A stretch of 64,000 nt of DNA from Brachybacterium fresconis (GTDB taxonomy: Bacteria; Actinomycetota; Actinomycetes; Actinomycetales; Dermabacteraceae). Of this stretch, positions 16,314 through 24,371 are shown one piece after another (within the stretch, counting starts at the first letter, position 1; each line of letters opens with the position of its first letter). Under the pieces are notes generated by a model. The model was not told the DNA's origin. It was given only the letters and a program-made list of their open reading frames with translations, and ran no database searches. The position numbers and the translations under genes are program-made. The stretch covers positions 3,534,001-3,598,000 of the forward strand of contig NZ_JAGIOC010000001.1 of the NCBI RefSeq assembly GCF_017876515.1. The letters are read 5' to 3'.

Positions 16314-17603
16314 TCATTCCTCGAGGAAGATCTCCAGGACGGGGATCCACGGATCGGGCTTCTGCACGGGCAGCTGGAAGGTGACCGTGCCGGGCTCGAG
16401 GCCACCGACATTGGTGTTCCACGCTCTCGCCTGCGGGTCCGTCTCCTGGAAGGTGACTTCAGAGGCGTCGTTGAGCAGCTGCGCGTAGGCGATCCGGCCC
16501 CCGGCGTTCGTGAGGTGGAGGTGCTTGAGGGGCCACGCCAGGAAATGCACGTACACGCGGTTCTCGCGCTGGGTCATGACGGTCCCCGCGGGTGCTGTCA
16601 GCGCAGTGGCCGGACCGGCGCCGTAGATGGACCGCTGGTGGAGGTGCATCCATCGGCCGATGTCCTCCAACCTCTGCGTGTCCTCGTCCCGGACGTTGCC
16701 GCGTCCGTCCGGGCCGATGTTCAGCAGCAGGTTCCCTCCCTTCGCGACGGAATCCACCAGCATGCTCAGGAGCATGTGCGTGCTCTTGAAGTCGAGGTTG
16801 TCCCGGTCATAGCCCCACGACCCGTTGAGGGTCTGGCACGCTTCCCAGCGCACGGGGCGTCCGTCATCGTCGGTCATGGGGCTGTCCGGCTGATACTGCT
16901 CGGGTGTGACGAGGTCGCCGGGGATGCCCAGACGGTCGTTCACGATGATCCCCGGCTGGAGTTCGCGGGTCATCGCCAGCAGCTCCTCGGCGTGCCAGTC
17001 CTCCGGGCCCTTCCCGAAGTCTCCGGGGAAGGTGAAGTCGTAGAACATGTAGTCGATCGGGCCGTAGTCGGTCAGAAGCTCGCGCACCTGTCTATGCAGG
17101 TAGTCTCGGTAGCGCGCCATGTCCTTGCCCCGGTCGACGCTGTCGATGTCGGAGCAGTCGCGCAGCGGGTGCCGCTCGTCGACCGTGTAGTCGGGGTGGT
17201 GCCAGTCGAGGACCGAGTGGTACAGCCCCACCTTCAGGCCATCGGCGCGGACGGCATCCGCGAACTCGCGCACCAGATCACGCCCGCACGACCGCGGTGC
17301 GCTGTAGTCGGAGAGCGCCGTGTCCCAGAGGCAGAAGCCCTCATGGTGCTTCGTCGTCAGGACGACGTACTTCATGCCCGCGTCCTTGGCGAGCCGCGCG
17401 AAGGTCGCAGCATCGAAGAGATCGGGATCGAAGTACCGCGCGTAGCGTTCGTACTCGGATGCGTCCCGCTCCTCGATGGACATGACCCATTCGTGACGTG
17501 CAGGCATCGAATAGAGCCCGAAATGGATGAACATCCCGAAGCGGTCGTGATCGAACCACTCGGTGGAGGGCGTCGGCGTTGTGGCGGTCGACGGTGTCGG
17601 CAT
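16314..17603 (-). CDS. Alpha-L-fucosidase (GH29)
   Basis: A 429-aa GH29 enzyme without a signal peptide, so probably cytoplasmic. The N-terminal half has the family hallmarks: FGMFIHFGLYS, YVVLTTKHHEGFCLWDT, KVGLYHSVLDWHHPDY, and the nucleophile strand IDYMFYDFTFPG. The enzyme removes L-fucose from oligosaccharides by a retaining mechanism. ATG 17603 is preferred to GTG 17606 from the spacing to GGAG. It heads the operon with the ABC importer, 40 bp before the binding-protein gene, so substrate enters first and is cleaved inside. Confidence 0.92.
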   Translation of the reverse strand: MPTPSTATTPTPSTEWFDHDRFGMFIHFGLYSMPARHEWVMSIEERDASEYERYARYFDPDLFDAATFARLAKDAGMKYVVLTTKHHEGFCLWDTALSDYSAPRSCGRDLVREFADAVRADGLKVGLYHSVLDWHHPDYTVDERHPLRDCSDIDSVDRGKDMARYRDYLHRQVRELLTDYGPIDYMFYDFTFPGDFGKGPEDWHAEELLAMTRELQPGIIVNDRLGIPGDLVTPEQYQPDSPMTDDDGRPVRWEACQTLNGSWGYDRDNLDFKSTHMLLSMLVDSVAKGGNLLLNIGPDGRGNVRDEDTQRLEDIGRWMHLHQRSIYGAGPATALTAPAGTVMTQRENRVYVHFLAWPLKHLHLTNAGGRIAYAQLLNDASEVTFQETDPQARAWNTNVGGLEPGTVTFQLPVQKPDPWIPVLEIFLEE

Positions 17604-18151
17604 CACTGATCTCCAGTAGGGGTGTCGTTGCGGTTTCCGTGGGGGACGCGATGGTTGAGCTCGGTGGGTCCCAGGGCGTCTCGAAGCGGCTTGGGAGCAC
17701 GGCCATGACGTGCATCACATGCTGTAGAGAGGTCGGAGGTATGTCAAGGGGTGTGTTCACGTCTGCCCGCCGAGCTGCGTATGACCGTGGCTCTTACCCG
17801 TGATTTCCGTTCTTGTCGTCCATAGACCTCGGATGCCTTCGCGGGGGATCTGGCGGTCATGTGCAGGTCCATGTTGTGTTCCGACGTTGTGTTCCGACGC
17901 GTCATCAGCTTCCGGGGTCTTCCGTGCTCGGGCTCCGAGCCGATGCGCCAGAACGGCGACGCCCCCTGCGGCAGCGACCGGGCGCGGGAGCCCGGCGTCG
18001 AAAACGGCTCCTGCCGTCGCTCAGCCCGACGTCCCCGAGCCGATGCTGCGGCTCTATTCCAGCGGTGATATCTGACCGAACGGAGAGGTTATGATCTCGT
18101 CGGAGTCGCGGGGCGACATGGGCGCCACGCCGCACGAGAGGCGGGGGCAAG
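17604..18151. other. Intergenic region with a 13-bp tandem duplication
   Basis: About 550 bp between the divergent fucosidase operon and FRG gene. No gene is supported; it should contain promoters for both directions. At 17873-17898 a 13-bp unit (GTTGTGTTCCGAC) occurs twice in tandem. No regulator gene for the fucosidase operon lies nearby. Confidence 0.45.
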
Positions 18152-19042
18152 ATGCCGAGCAAGAAACTCTGGCCTTGGTGGGAGCAGCCGACCGGGACCA
18201 CGGATTATCGAGTGCGAGAACTGCTGCGAGCGATTCTCGACCTCCATGGCTACTACGGCGACAAGGACGTCTGGCTGTGGCGAGGTCAGGCGAACGCTGA
18301 CCACGATCTGACCGCAGGGGTTCACACACGGATCGAGTTCTCGAACCGAGCCGTCGATGACGGCTCGGTCGTCTCGGCGACCGAGAGCCTGCTCGACGAC
18401 CTTCGCAGGGCGAAGTTGGATACTCACGAAGGGGCGGCGCTTCCCGATCTCGCGTTGCTCGCGCAGGCGCAGCACCACGGTGCGGCGACGCCCCTGCTCG
18501 ACGTCTCAATGGATCCGATGGTGGCGCTCTACATGGCAGTCGTCAGCCCGTCCTCGCGAGACGCGGAGAAGGATGGAGTTCTCTTCGCCATCCGACGTCC
18601 CACGATGACGGACGACGTCAAGGTGCTTCCGTTCGACACCCGCTCCTTCCGCAAGATCTATGGTGACCTGCCGCGAAGCAAGCCGATCCTGTACTCGGCA
18701 CCTGACGTGAGCGATCGGTTGCGCATCCAGCGTGGGCACTTCCTACTATCCACGGTGAGTACGACGGATGCCCGTGTTCGAGTGAATCTGACGGCTGAGT
18801 CGCAGGGCGCGTCGGAGACGTGGCTGGCGAACAGGCTCGCGCGACGGGGCAGACCTGGCCGAGTCGGAGCGCCGAAGTCGGATATCGCCACCTTCCGGAT
18901 CGACAAGAAGTTCAAGAGGATGCTGCAGGACTGGATCGAGGAGCGTACGGGCCTCACCGAGGAGTACGTGTACCCGACGATCTGGCACCAGCCCCACCAA
19001 GAGGTCTTCGCCAAGAGCCACGGGCGCCGTTCGAAGGTCTGA
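18152..19042 (+). CDS. FRG domain-containing protein
   Basis: A 296-aa protein with an FRG domain: WLWRGQA at about 46-52 and AQAQHHGAATPLLDVSMDPM near 106-125, followed by VALYMAV. The role of FRG domains is unclear; they occur in bacteriophage-related and defence-associated genes. The start ATG 18152 has a G-rich ribosome binding site. The gene stands alone between the fucosidase operon and the osmoprotectant transporter, and a short remnant of an SDR gene lies just after its end, so it looks like an inserted accessory gene. Confidence 0.8.
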   Translation: MPSKKLWPWWEQPTGTTDYRVRELLRAILDLHGYYGDKDVWLWRGQANADHDLTAGVHTRIEFSNRAVDDGSVVSATESLLDDLRRAKLDTHEGAALPDLALLAQAQHHGAATPLLDVSMDPMVALYMAVVSPSSRDAEKDGVLFAIRRPTMTDDVKVLPFDTRSFRKIYGDLPRSKPILYSAPDVSDRLRIQRGHFLLSTVSTTDARVRVNLTAESQGASETWLANRLARRGRPGRVGAPKSDIATFRIDKKFKRMLQDWIEERTGLTEEYVYPTIWHQPHQEVFAKSHGRRSKV

Positions 19043-19045
19043 CGT

Positions 19046-19090
19046 GTGGGCCACGGCGTGGATCGCGCGATACCGCCGGCTCGGCATGAA
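19046..19090 (-). pseudogene. Short remnant of an SDR gene 3' part
   Basis: The minus strand encodes PSRRYRAIHAVA, close to PSRRYRAIYTVA in the intact SDR at 39126-39890. The DNA match covers about 30-45 bp. The similarity ends at the stop of the FRG gene. It is very short, so coincidence or convergent reuse is not excluded. Confidence 0.4.
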
Positions 19091-19218
19091 TCCCAGCCCG
19101 CGATACCTGCCCCTGACGTTAGGATCACCCACAACGCTCGGACGGACACGTTCCGTGACCCGATGCCCGTGAGCCGAGCCGAAAGGATTCAGCCACGCTC
19201 GATCGAGGGAGTCCACCC

Positions 19219-19860
19219 GTGTGGGAGTACGTCTCCAGCCGCTTCGACCAGATCGCCTTCAGCTCCTGGCAGCACTTCAGCCTGGTGGTGCAGTGCCTGA
19301 TCCTGGCGAGCGTCGTGGGCCTCGGCATCGGAGCCCTGGTCTACCGCCGAAAGCGCTGGAGCGCCGCCGCGAACGCCGTCTCCGCGGTCGGGCTGACCAT
19401 CCCTGGTTTCGCCCTGATCGGACTGCTCATCGCCCCCTTGGGATTCGGGGTCCTCCCGGCGGTCGTGGTCGTGACCTTCTACGCGACGCTGCCGATCCTG
19501 CGCAACGCGGTGGTGGGGCTCGCGGGAGTGGATTCCGCGCTCGTCGAGTCGGCGCGCGGCGCCGGGATGAGCAGAATGCGCACCTTCTTCCAGGTGGAGC
19601 TGCCGCTGGCCTGGCCCGTGGTGCTCAGCGGGATCCGGGTCTCGGCGCAGATGGTGATGGGCATCGCCACCGTCGCCGCCTACGTGCTGGGCCCCGGACT
19701 GGGCGGCTACATCTTCTCCGGGCTCTCCCGCCAGGGCGGAGCCAACGCGCTCAACTCGGTTCTGGTCGGACTGATCGGCGTGATCATCCTCGCGCTCATC
19801 CTCGATCTCATCCTGCTCGGCATCGGCCGACTGACCACGTCGAAAGGTATCCGTGCCTGA
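19219..19860 (+). CDS. Osmoprotectant ABC transporter permease (OpuCB/ProW type)
   Basis: A 213-aa permease with five to six membrane segments. Conserved stretches include TIPGFALIGLL, FYATLPILRNAVVGL and ALVESARGAGMSRMRTFFQV, the EAA loop of the ProW/OpuBB family. Start is GTG 19219. It overlaps the ATPase gene by 8 bp. With the ATPase, the second permease and the binding protein it forms a full importer for glycine betaine, carnitine, choline or similar compatible solutes. Confidence 0.93.
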   Translation: MWEYVSSRFDQIAFSSWQHFSLVVQCLILASVVGLGIGALVYRRKRWSAAANAVSAVGLTIPGFALIGLLIAPLGFGVLPAVVVVTFYATLPILRNAVVGLAGVDSALVESARGAGMSRMRTFFQVELPLAWPVVLSGIRVSAQMVMGIATVAAYVLGPGLGGYIFSGLSRQGGANALNSVLVGLIGVIILALILDLILLGIGRLTTSKGIRA

Positions 19861-21094
19861 CACTGCCTCCGCCACAGAAACGCCCGACGCAGCCGCCGTC
19901 ACCGGCCGCTCGATCACGCTCGATGGCGTCACCAAACGCTTCCGCGGCCAGAAGGCACCGGCCGTGGACAGCATCACCCTGGAGATCCCCGCCGGGCAGG
20001 TGGTGATGCTCGTGGGTCCCTCAGGGTGCGGCAAGACCACCACGCTGAAGATGATCAATCGGCTGGTCGAGCCCTCCGCGGGGCGCATCCTGCTCGGTGG
20101 TGAGGACGTCACCGACATCGACGGGGACAGGCTCCGGCGGCGGATCGGCTACGTGATCCAGGCCGGCGGGCTGTTTCCGCACATGAGTGTGGCCGCCAAC
20201 GTGGCCCTGGTGCCCAAGATGCTGCGCTGGGACGCGGATCGGATCGAGGAGCGCGTGAACGAGCTGCTGGAGCTGGTCTCGCTCGACCCCGACATCTACC
20301 GGGACCGGTACCCCCGGGAGCTCTCCGGCGGCCAGCAGCAGCGCATCGGCGTGGCGCGCGCACTCGCCGCGGACCCCCCGGTGCTGCTGATGGACGAGCC
20401 GTTCGCCGCGGTGGACCCGATCACCCGGCAGAGACTGCAGGACGAGCTGATCGGGATCCAGCACGAACTCAACAAGACCATCGTCATCGTGACCCATGAC
20501 TTCGACGAGGCCGTCAAGCTGGGCGATCGGATCGCCATCCTCGACGAAGGCGCCCGAGTGGTGCAGTACGACACGCCAGAGCGCATCCTGGGCGATCCCG
20601 CGGACGACTTCGTCGAGGACTTCATCGGTTCCGGCGCCGGCTTGAAGCAGCTCTCGCTGCGCCGTGTACGGGACGTCGAACTGGTCGAGGCGATCACCGT
20701 CACCCCCGACGTCTCGAGCGCCGATGCCCTGGCCCGCGCCCGGCACGCCGGCCACGATCACGTGGTCGTCGTGGACCGGAACCAGCGACCGGTGGCCTGG
20801 CCATCACTGCGGGAGCTGGAACGCCTCCCGCAGCTGCCCAGCAGAGCTGATCCCGACCTCCCGCTGGTCGGGATGGGAGCACCGCTGAACGACGCGCTGG
20901 ACACCATGCTGGTCATCAGCGTGGGTGGAGCCCTGGCCACGAGCAACCGGGGACAGTTCGCCGGTGTCATCGACGTGGAGACCGTGATGAGAGCCATCAC
21001 CGAGGTCCGCGAACAGTCCGCCCCGGACCCCGACGCGCCCATCGGCACCAACACCAGTGACATGCCCGCGGTGACGAAGGCCGACGATGACTGA
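19853..21094 (+). CDS. Osmoprotectant ABC transporter ATPase with CBS region (OpuCA/ProV type)
   Basis: A 413-aa ATPase. Walker A is GPSGCGKTT, the signature LSGGQQQR, and Walker B VLLMDEPFAAVDP. After the nucleotide-binding domain (about residues 20-260) comes a C-terminal part with a CBS-like region (DHVVVVDRNQRPVAWPS, and a later GQFAGVIDVETVM). In OpuA-type systems such tandem CBS domains sense ionic strength or c-di-AMP. It overlaps both flanking permease genes by 8 bp. Confidence 0.93.
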   Translation: MPDTASATETPDAAAVTGRSITLDGVTKRFRGQKAPAVDSITLEIPAGQVVMLVGPSGCGKTTTLKMINRLVEPSAGRILLGGEDVTDIDGDRLRRRIGYVIQAGGLFPHMSVAANVALVPKMLRWDADRIEERVNELLELVSLDPDIYRDRYPRELSGGQQQRIGVARALAADPPVLLMDEPFAAVDPITRQRLQDELIGIQHELNKTIVIVTHDFDEAVKLGDRIAILDEGARVVQYDTPERILGDPADDFVEDFIGSGAGLKQLSLRRVRDVELVEAITVTPDVSSADALARARHAGHDHVVVVDRNQRPVAWPSLRELERLPQLPSRADPDLPLVGMGAPLNDALDTMLVISVGGALATSNRGQFAGVIDVETVMRAITEVREQSAPDPDAPIGTNTSDMPAVTKADDD

Positions 21095-21881
21095 GATCCC
21101 TCTCGAGGACCGCACGAGCACGGAGGAGCCGCGGACGAAGGAGGCCACCGGTGCGCTGGGTGCGGGCTGGCGGGCGCTCCTGATCCAGCTGGTGGTCATC
21201 CTGGTCGCCGTGGGAGCAGTGCTGACCTACGTCGCGGTCGCGCCGCTGACCGACACCGAGCGCAGCACGCTGAACGCGGGCTCGCTGCAGCGATACACCC
21301 TCGAGCACCTGCAGCTGACCTTCCTGTCCGCGCTGCTCGTGCTGGCCATCGCCATCCCGCTGGGCGTGCTGCTCACCCGGCCGAGGTTCCGCAAGGCCAG
21401 CGGCCCCGTGATCGCCGTGGCCAACGCCGGACAGGCCGCCCCGTCCATCGGACTGGTCGTCCTGCTCGCCGCCCTGATCCCCTCCGGCTTCTGGGCTGCG
21501 ATCGTCGCCCTGGTGGTCTACTCGGCGCTGCCCGTGCTGCGCAACACGATGGTGGGGCTGCGTGGGGTGGACCAGCGTCTGGTCGAGGCCGGCCGGGGGA
21601 TGGGGATGAGCGCCGTCGCGGTGCTCGTCCGGATCGAGCTGCCTCTGGCCGTGCCGGTGATGCTGGCCGGTGTGCGCACCGCCCTCGTGCTGCTCGTCGG
21701 CACCGCGTCCCTGGCCACGTTCATCAACGGAGGGGGCCTCGGGGTGCTGATCACCACCGGCGTCAACCTGGACCTCAACCCGGTGCTCGTCGTGGGCGCG
21801 CTCCTGATCGCCCTGCTGGCCCTGTTGATCGACTGGCTGGGCCGGGTCGTCGAGCACATCGCACGTCCGAAGGGGATCTGA
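21087..21881 (+). CDS. Osmoprotectant ABC transporter permease, second subunit
   Basis: A 264-aa permease with a longer N-terminus than its partner, about six membrane segments, and VEAGRGMGMSAVAVLVRIEL as its EAA loop. The YSALPVLRNTMVGLRGV stretch parallels the first permease. The two permeases form the heterodimeric channel typical of OpuB/OpuC. The binding-protein gene follows after 2 bp. Confidence 0.92.
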   Translation: MTEIPLEDRTSTEEPRTKEATGALGAGWRALLIQLVVILVAVGAVLTYVAVAPLTDTERSTLNAGSLQRYTLEHLQLTFLSALLVLAIAIPLGVLLTRPRFRKASGPVIAVANAGQAAPSIGLVVLLAALIPSGFWAAIVALVVYSALPVLRNTMVGLRGVDQRLVEAGRGMGMSAVAVLVRIELPLAVPVMLAGVRTALVLLVGTASLATFINGGGLGVLITTGVNLDLNPVLVVGALLIALLALLIDWLGRVVEHIARPKGI

Positions 21882-21883
21882 TC

Positions 21884-22885
21884 ATGGGTTTTCGTCCGAA
21901 CCGTCGGCTGGCGCTGAAGACTCTCCTCGGCGCGAGTCTGCTCACCGTGGCGGGCTGTGGGCTGGAACCGGCCGCATCGCTCATCCCCCAGGTGGGACCG
22001 GGATCGATCCGACGGATCGAGAACCTGCCCGACGACGCCAAGATCACCGTGACCTCGAAGAACTTCACCGAGCAGATCATCCAGGGGAAGATCGCGCTGC
22101 TGGCCCTCACCGCCGCCGGATTCGGCGTCGAGGACCTCACCAATGTGCCGGGCAGCCAACCGGCGCGCGGCCTGATGGAAACCGGCAAAGCCGATATGAC
22201 CTGGGAGTACACGGGGACAGCCTGGTTGACCTATCTGGGGCACGAGAAAGGGATCCCCGACCGCACGGAACAGTGGGAGGCCGTCAAGGAGGAGGACGCC
22301 GCCAACGGCCTGACCTGGCTCGAGCCGGGACCGCTGAACAACACCTACGCCCTGGCGGTGCGCGACGAGGCCGTCGACGAGCTCGACGGGGTGGAGACCC
22401 TGAGCGACATCGCCGAGCTGCCGGTCGAGGATCGCACGATCTGCGTCGAGGCGGAGTTCAACTCCCGCCAGGACGGGCTGGACCCGATGCTCGAGGCCTA
22501 CGGCATACCGCGCGGACAGGCCGACGGCGTTCCCGAGGAGAACATCTCGCTGTTCGACACCGGAGCGGTCTACACGGCCACCGACCGCGGCACGCCCTGC
22601 AACTTCGGTGAGGTGTTCACGACCGATGGCCGCATCGACAGCCTGGGGCTGACGGTGCTGGAGGACGACAAGCGCTTCTTCCCCTCCTACAACGTCGCCC
22701 CGGTGCTCAACACCCGGACTCTCGAGGAATATCCCAGCCTGGCCGACGTGTTCAGCGAGGTCACACCGAAACTGACCGACGCGACGATGCGGAAGCTCAA
22801 CCTGAGGGTCGACGAGAACGGCGAGGAGCCGATCGACGTCGCCTATGACTTCATGCTCGACGAAGGCCTCGTCACCGAGCCCTGA
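21884..22885 (+). CDS. Osmoprotectant-binding lipoprotein (OpuCC/OsmF type)
   Basis: A 333-aa binding protein with a lipobox (LLTVAGC, Cys about residue 25). It has the OpuAC family features: ITVTSKNFTEQIIQGKI near the mature start, MTWEYTGTAWLTYLG, and VAPVLNTRTLEEYPSLADVF. It belongs to the quaternary-amine group and would hand the ligand to the two permeases. The gene completes the operon; a stem-loop follows it. Confidence 0.92.
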   Translation: MGFRPNRRLALKTLLGASLLTVAGCGLEPAASLIPQVGPGSIRRIENLPDDAKITVTSKNFTEQIIQGKIALLALTAAGFGVEDLTNVPGSQPARGLMETGKADMTWEYTGTAWLTYLGHEKGIPDRTEQWEAVKEEDAANGLTWLEPGPLNNTYALAVRDEAVDELDGVETLSDIAELPVEDRTICVEAEFNSRQDGLDPMLEAYGIPRGQADGVPEENISLFDTGAVYTATDRGTPCNFGEVFTTDGRIDSLGLTVLEDDKRFFPSYNVAPVLNTRTLEEYPSLADVFSEVTPKLTDATMRKLNLRVDENGEEPIDVAYDFMLDEGLVTEP

Positions 22886-22891
22886 ACGCGG

Positions 22892-22937
22892 CAGGGAGCG
22901 GGCCAGCGGATCTCCTCCCCGCCCGCCCCGCTCCCTG
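22892..22937. terminator. Stem-loop between convergent genes
   Basis: CAGGGAGCGGG and CCCGCTCCCTG form a perfect 11-bp stem around a 24-base loop, between the osmoprotectant operon and the convergent kinase gene. There is no T-run, so it may act on both strands as a weak terminator or as a 3'-end stabiliser. Confidence 0.6.
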
Positions 22938-22943
22938 AGTTCG

Positions 22944-24371
22944 TCACCCGAGAGTCTCCCGAGTACGTCGGTAGATCCCATCGGTCGCAGCGCGCACATC
23001 CCGGTACACCGTCTCGAGGTCCCGGTAGATCTCGGTGTTCTCGGGGATCGGCTCGGTGCGGTCCGTCACGACGGCGAATCGCTCCACCCCGTCGGAGACG
23101 GTGGGGACGAGGCCGGTGGCGACGGCGGCGCAGATCGCCGCGCCGCGCCCGGCGGAGCTTCCCCCCTCCAGCCGGAGGCATTCGAGGTCGAAGACGTCGG
23201 CGAGGATCTGAGTCAGAAGGTCCGAGGATGCCCCGCCACCGGTGACGACCAGATGCTCGAATGTCGTCCCCAGCTCAGCCGCCATCGCGTCCGTCCGCTC
23301 CTTCATCGTCATGGCGATGCCTTCGAGGATCGAGCGGAACATGTGCGCTCTGCCCTGGCGTCCGTCGAATCCCAGGATGCTGCCCTTGCGCGACGGCACC
23401 TCGGCGGGGGCGAGCCAGTCCGGCACGGTCAGCAACCCGTCGGATCCCGCCGGAACGCCGTGCGCTTCCCGCCCCAACAGCTCCTCGACGCTCTCACCGC
23501 GCGACTCGGCTTCGCGTACGGTTCCTTCGCCGAGCAGGTCCCGGAACCAGCTCACCGTCCACATCCCCCGACGGATCCCGCCGCTCTCGTAGAGATGCTT
23601 GCCGGGTTCGGCACCGAAGTTCGTCCAGAAGGACGTGGCCCCGGTCCTCCCGGCATCGCCCACGGACATCCCGGCGATGTAGGTGCCGAGGGACAGCAGG
23701 AGGGACTGCGGATCCTGCAGGCCCGCCCCCAGCGCTTCGACCGCCTTGTCGTTCGCGGTGGCGATCACAGGCACCCCGGCGGGCAGCCCCGTCGACCCTG
23801 CGGCGGCCGGCGTCAGGGTCCCGAGCTGTTCGCCCGGCATGACCAGGTCGAACAGCATGCGGCGGGGCATGCCCGTGCGCCGGTAGTCCTGCTCGTCGCT
23901 GGACCATGCCCAGTGCGCGGCATCGAGGGGCCACACGCCCTGATAGTTCGCCACCGTGTCCGTGAAGTTCCCGGTCATGCGGTGAGTGATGTACCCCGAG
24001 GAGGTCGTGACGTAGGCGGCGTCGGGAACCTCCGCGCGATAGGGACGGCCGACGCGCTCGTCCATCCAGCTCTGCACGGGCTGTGCCAGAGAGCCATCGG
24101 AGCGCAGGATCGCGCGGCAGAACCGGATCGTGCACAGGCCGATCCCGACGATCCCTCGAGGATCTCCCGAGAAATCCGACAGGGCGCGACGACAGGCCTC
24201 GGCGATCGACTCCCACAGGACGTCGTCGGGGTATTCCACCACGCCCGGCCGAGGGGAGTCGTTCGAAGGGAGCGGCACCCTACCCACGGCGCAGACGCGG
24301 CCGTGATCGTCGTAGATGGTGACCTTGGAGGATTGCGACCCGTTGTCGATCCCGACCACGTATCTCGTCAT
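22944..24371 (-). CDS. FGGY-family carbohydrate kinase
   Basis: A 475-aa kinase of the glycerol/xylulose/gluconate kinase group. It starts with MTRYVVGIDNGSQSSKVTIY (ATP-binding fold) and contains IATANDKAVEALGAG with the likely catalytic Asp and the C-terminal VVTGGGASSDLLTQILADV block. The much longer upstream frame is not coding; ATG 24371 overlaps the oxidase stop by four bases. It ends the operon MFS, SDR, FAD oxidase, kinase. The substrate is probably a polyol or keto sugar; the GlpP-type regulator suggests a glycerol-like phosphate as inducer. Confidence 0.9.
   Translation of the reverse strand: MTRYVVGIDNGSQSSKVTIYDDHGRVCAVGRVPLPSNDSPRPGVVEYPDDVLWESIAEACRRALSDFSGDPRGIVGIGLCTIRFCRAILRSDGSLAQPVQSWMDERVGRPYRAEVPDAAYVTTSSGYITHRMTGNFTDTVANYQGVWPLDAAHWAWSSDEQDYRRTGMPRRMLFDLVMPGEQLGTLTPAAAGSTGLPAGVPVIATANDKAVEALGAGLQDPQSLLLSLGTYIAGMSVGDAGRTGATSFWTNFGAEPGKHLYESGGIRRGMWTVSWFRDLLGEGTVREAESRGESVEELLGREAHGVPAGSDGLLTVPDWLAPAEVPSRKGSILGFDGRQGRAHMFRSILEGIAMTMKERTDAMAAELGTTFEHLVVTGGGASSDLLTQILADVFDLECLRLEGGSSAGRGAAICAAVATGLVPTVSDGVERFAVVTDRTEPIPENTEIYRDLETVYRDVRAATDGIYRRTRETLG

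Noticed and set aside
13892-16384. Long plus-strand open frame (830 codons) opposite the sugar ABC operon
   Set aside because: It is antisense to three well-supported genes, with Arg/Gly/His-rich low-complexity translation typical of GC-rich shadow frames. Other long antisense frames (for example near 23-25.9 kb, 34.6-36.3 kb and 52.5-55 kb) were rejected for the same reason.
18060-18074. 15-base sequence CAGCGGTGATATCTG shared with 34144-34158
   Set aside because: One exact 15-mer match between two places in 64 kb is expected by chance, and the flanks do not match.
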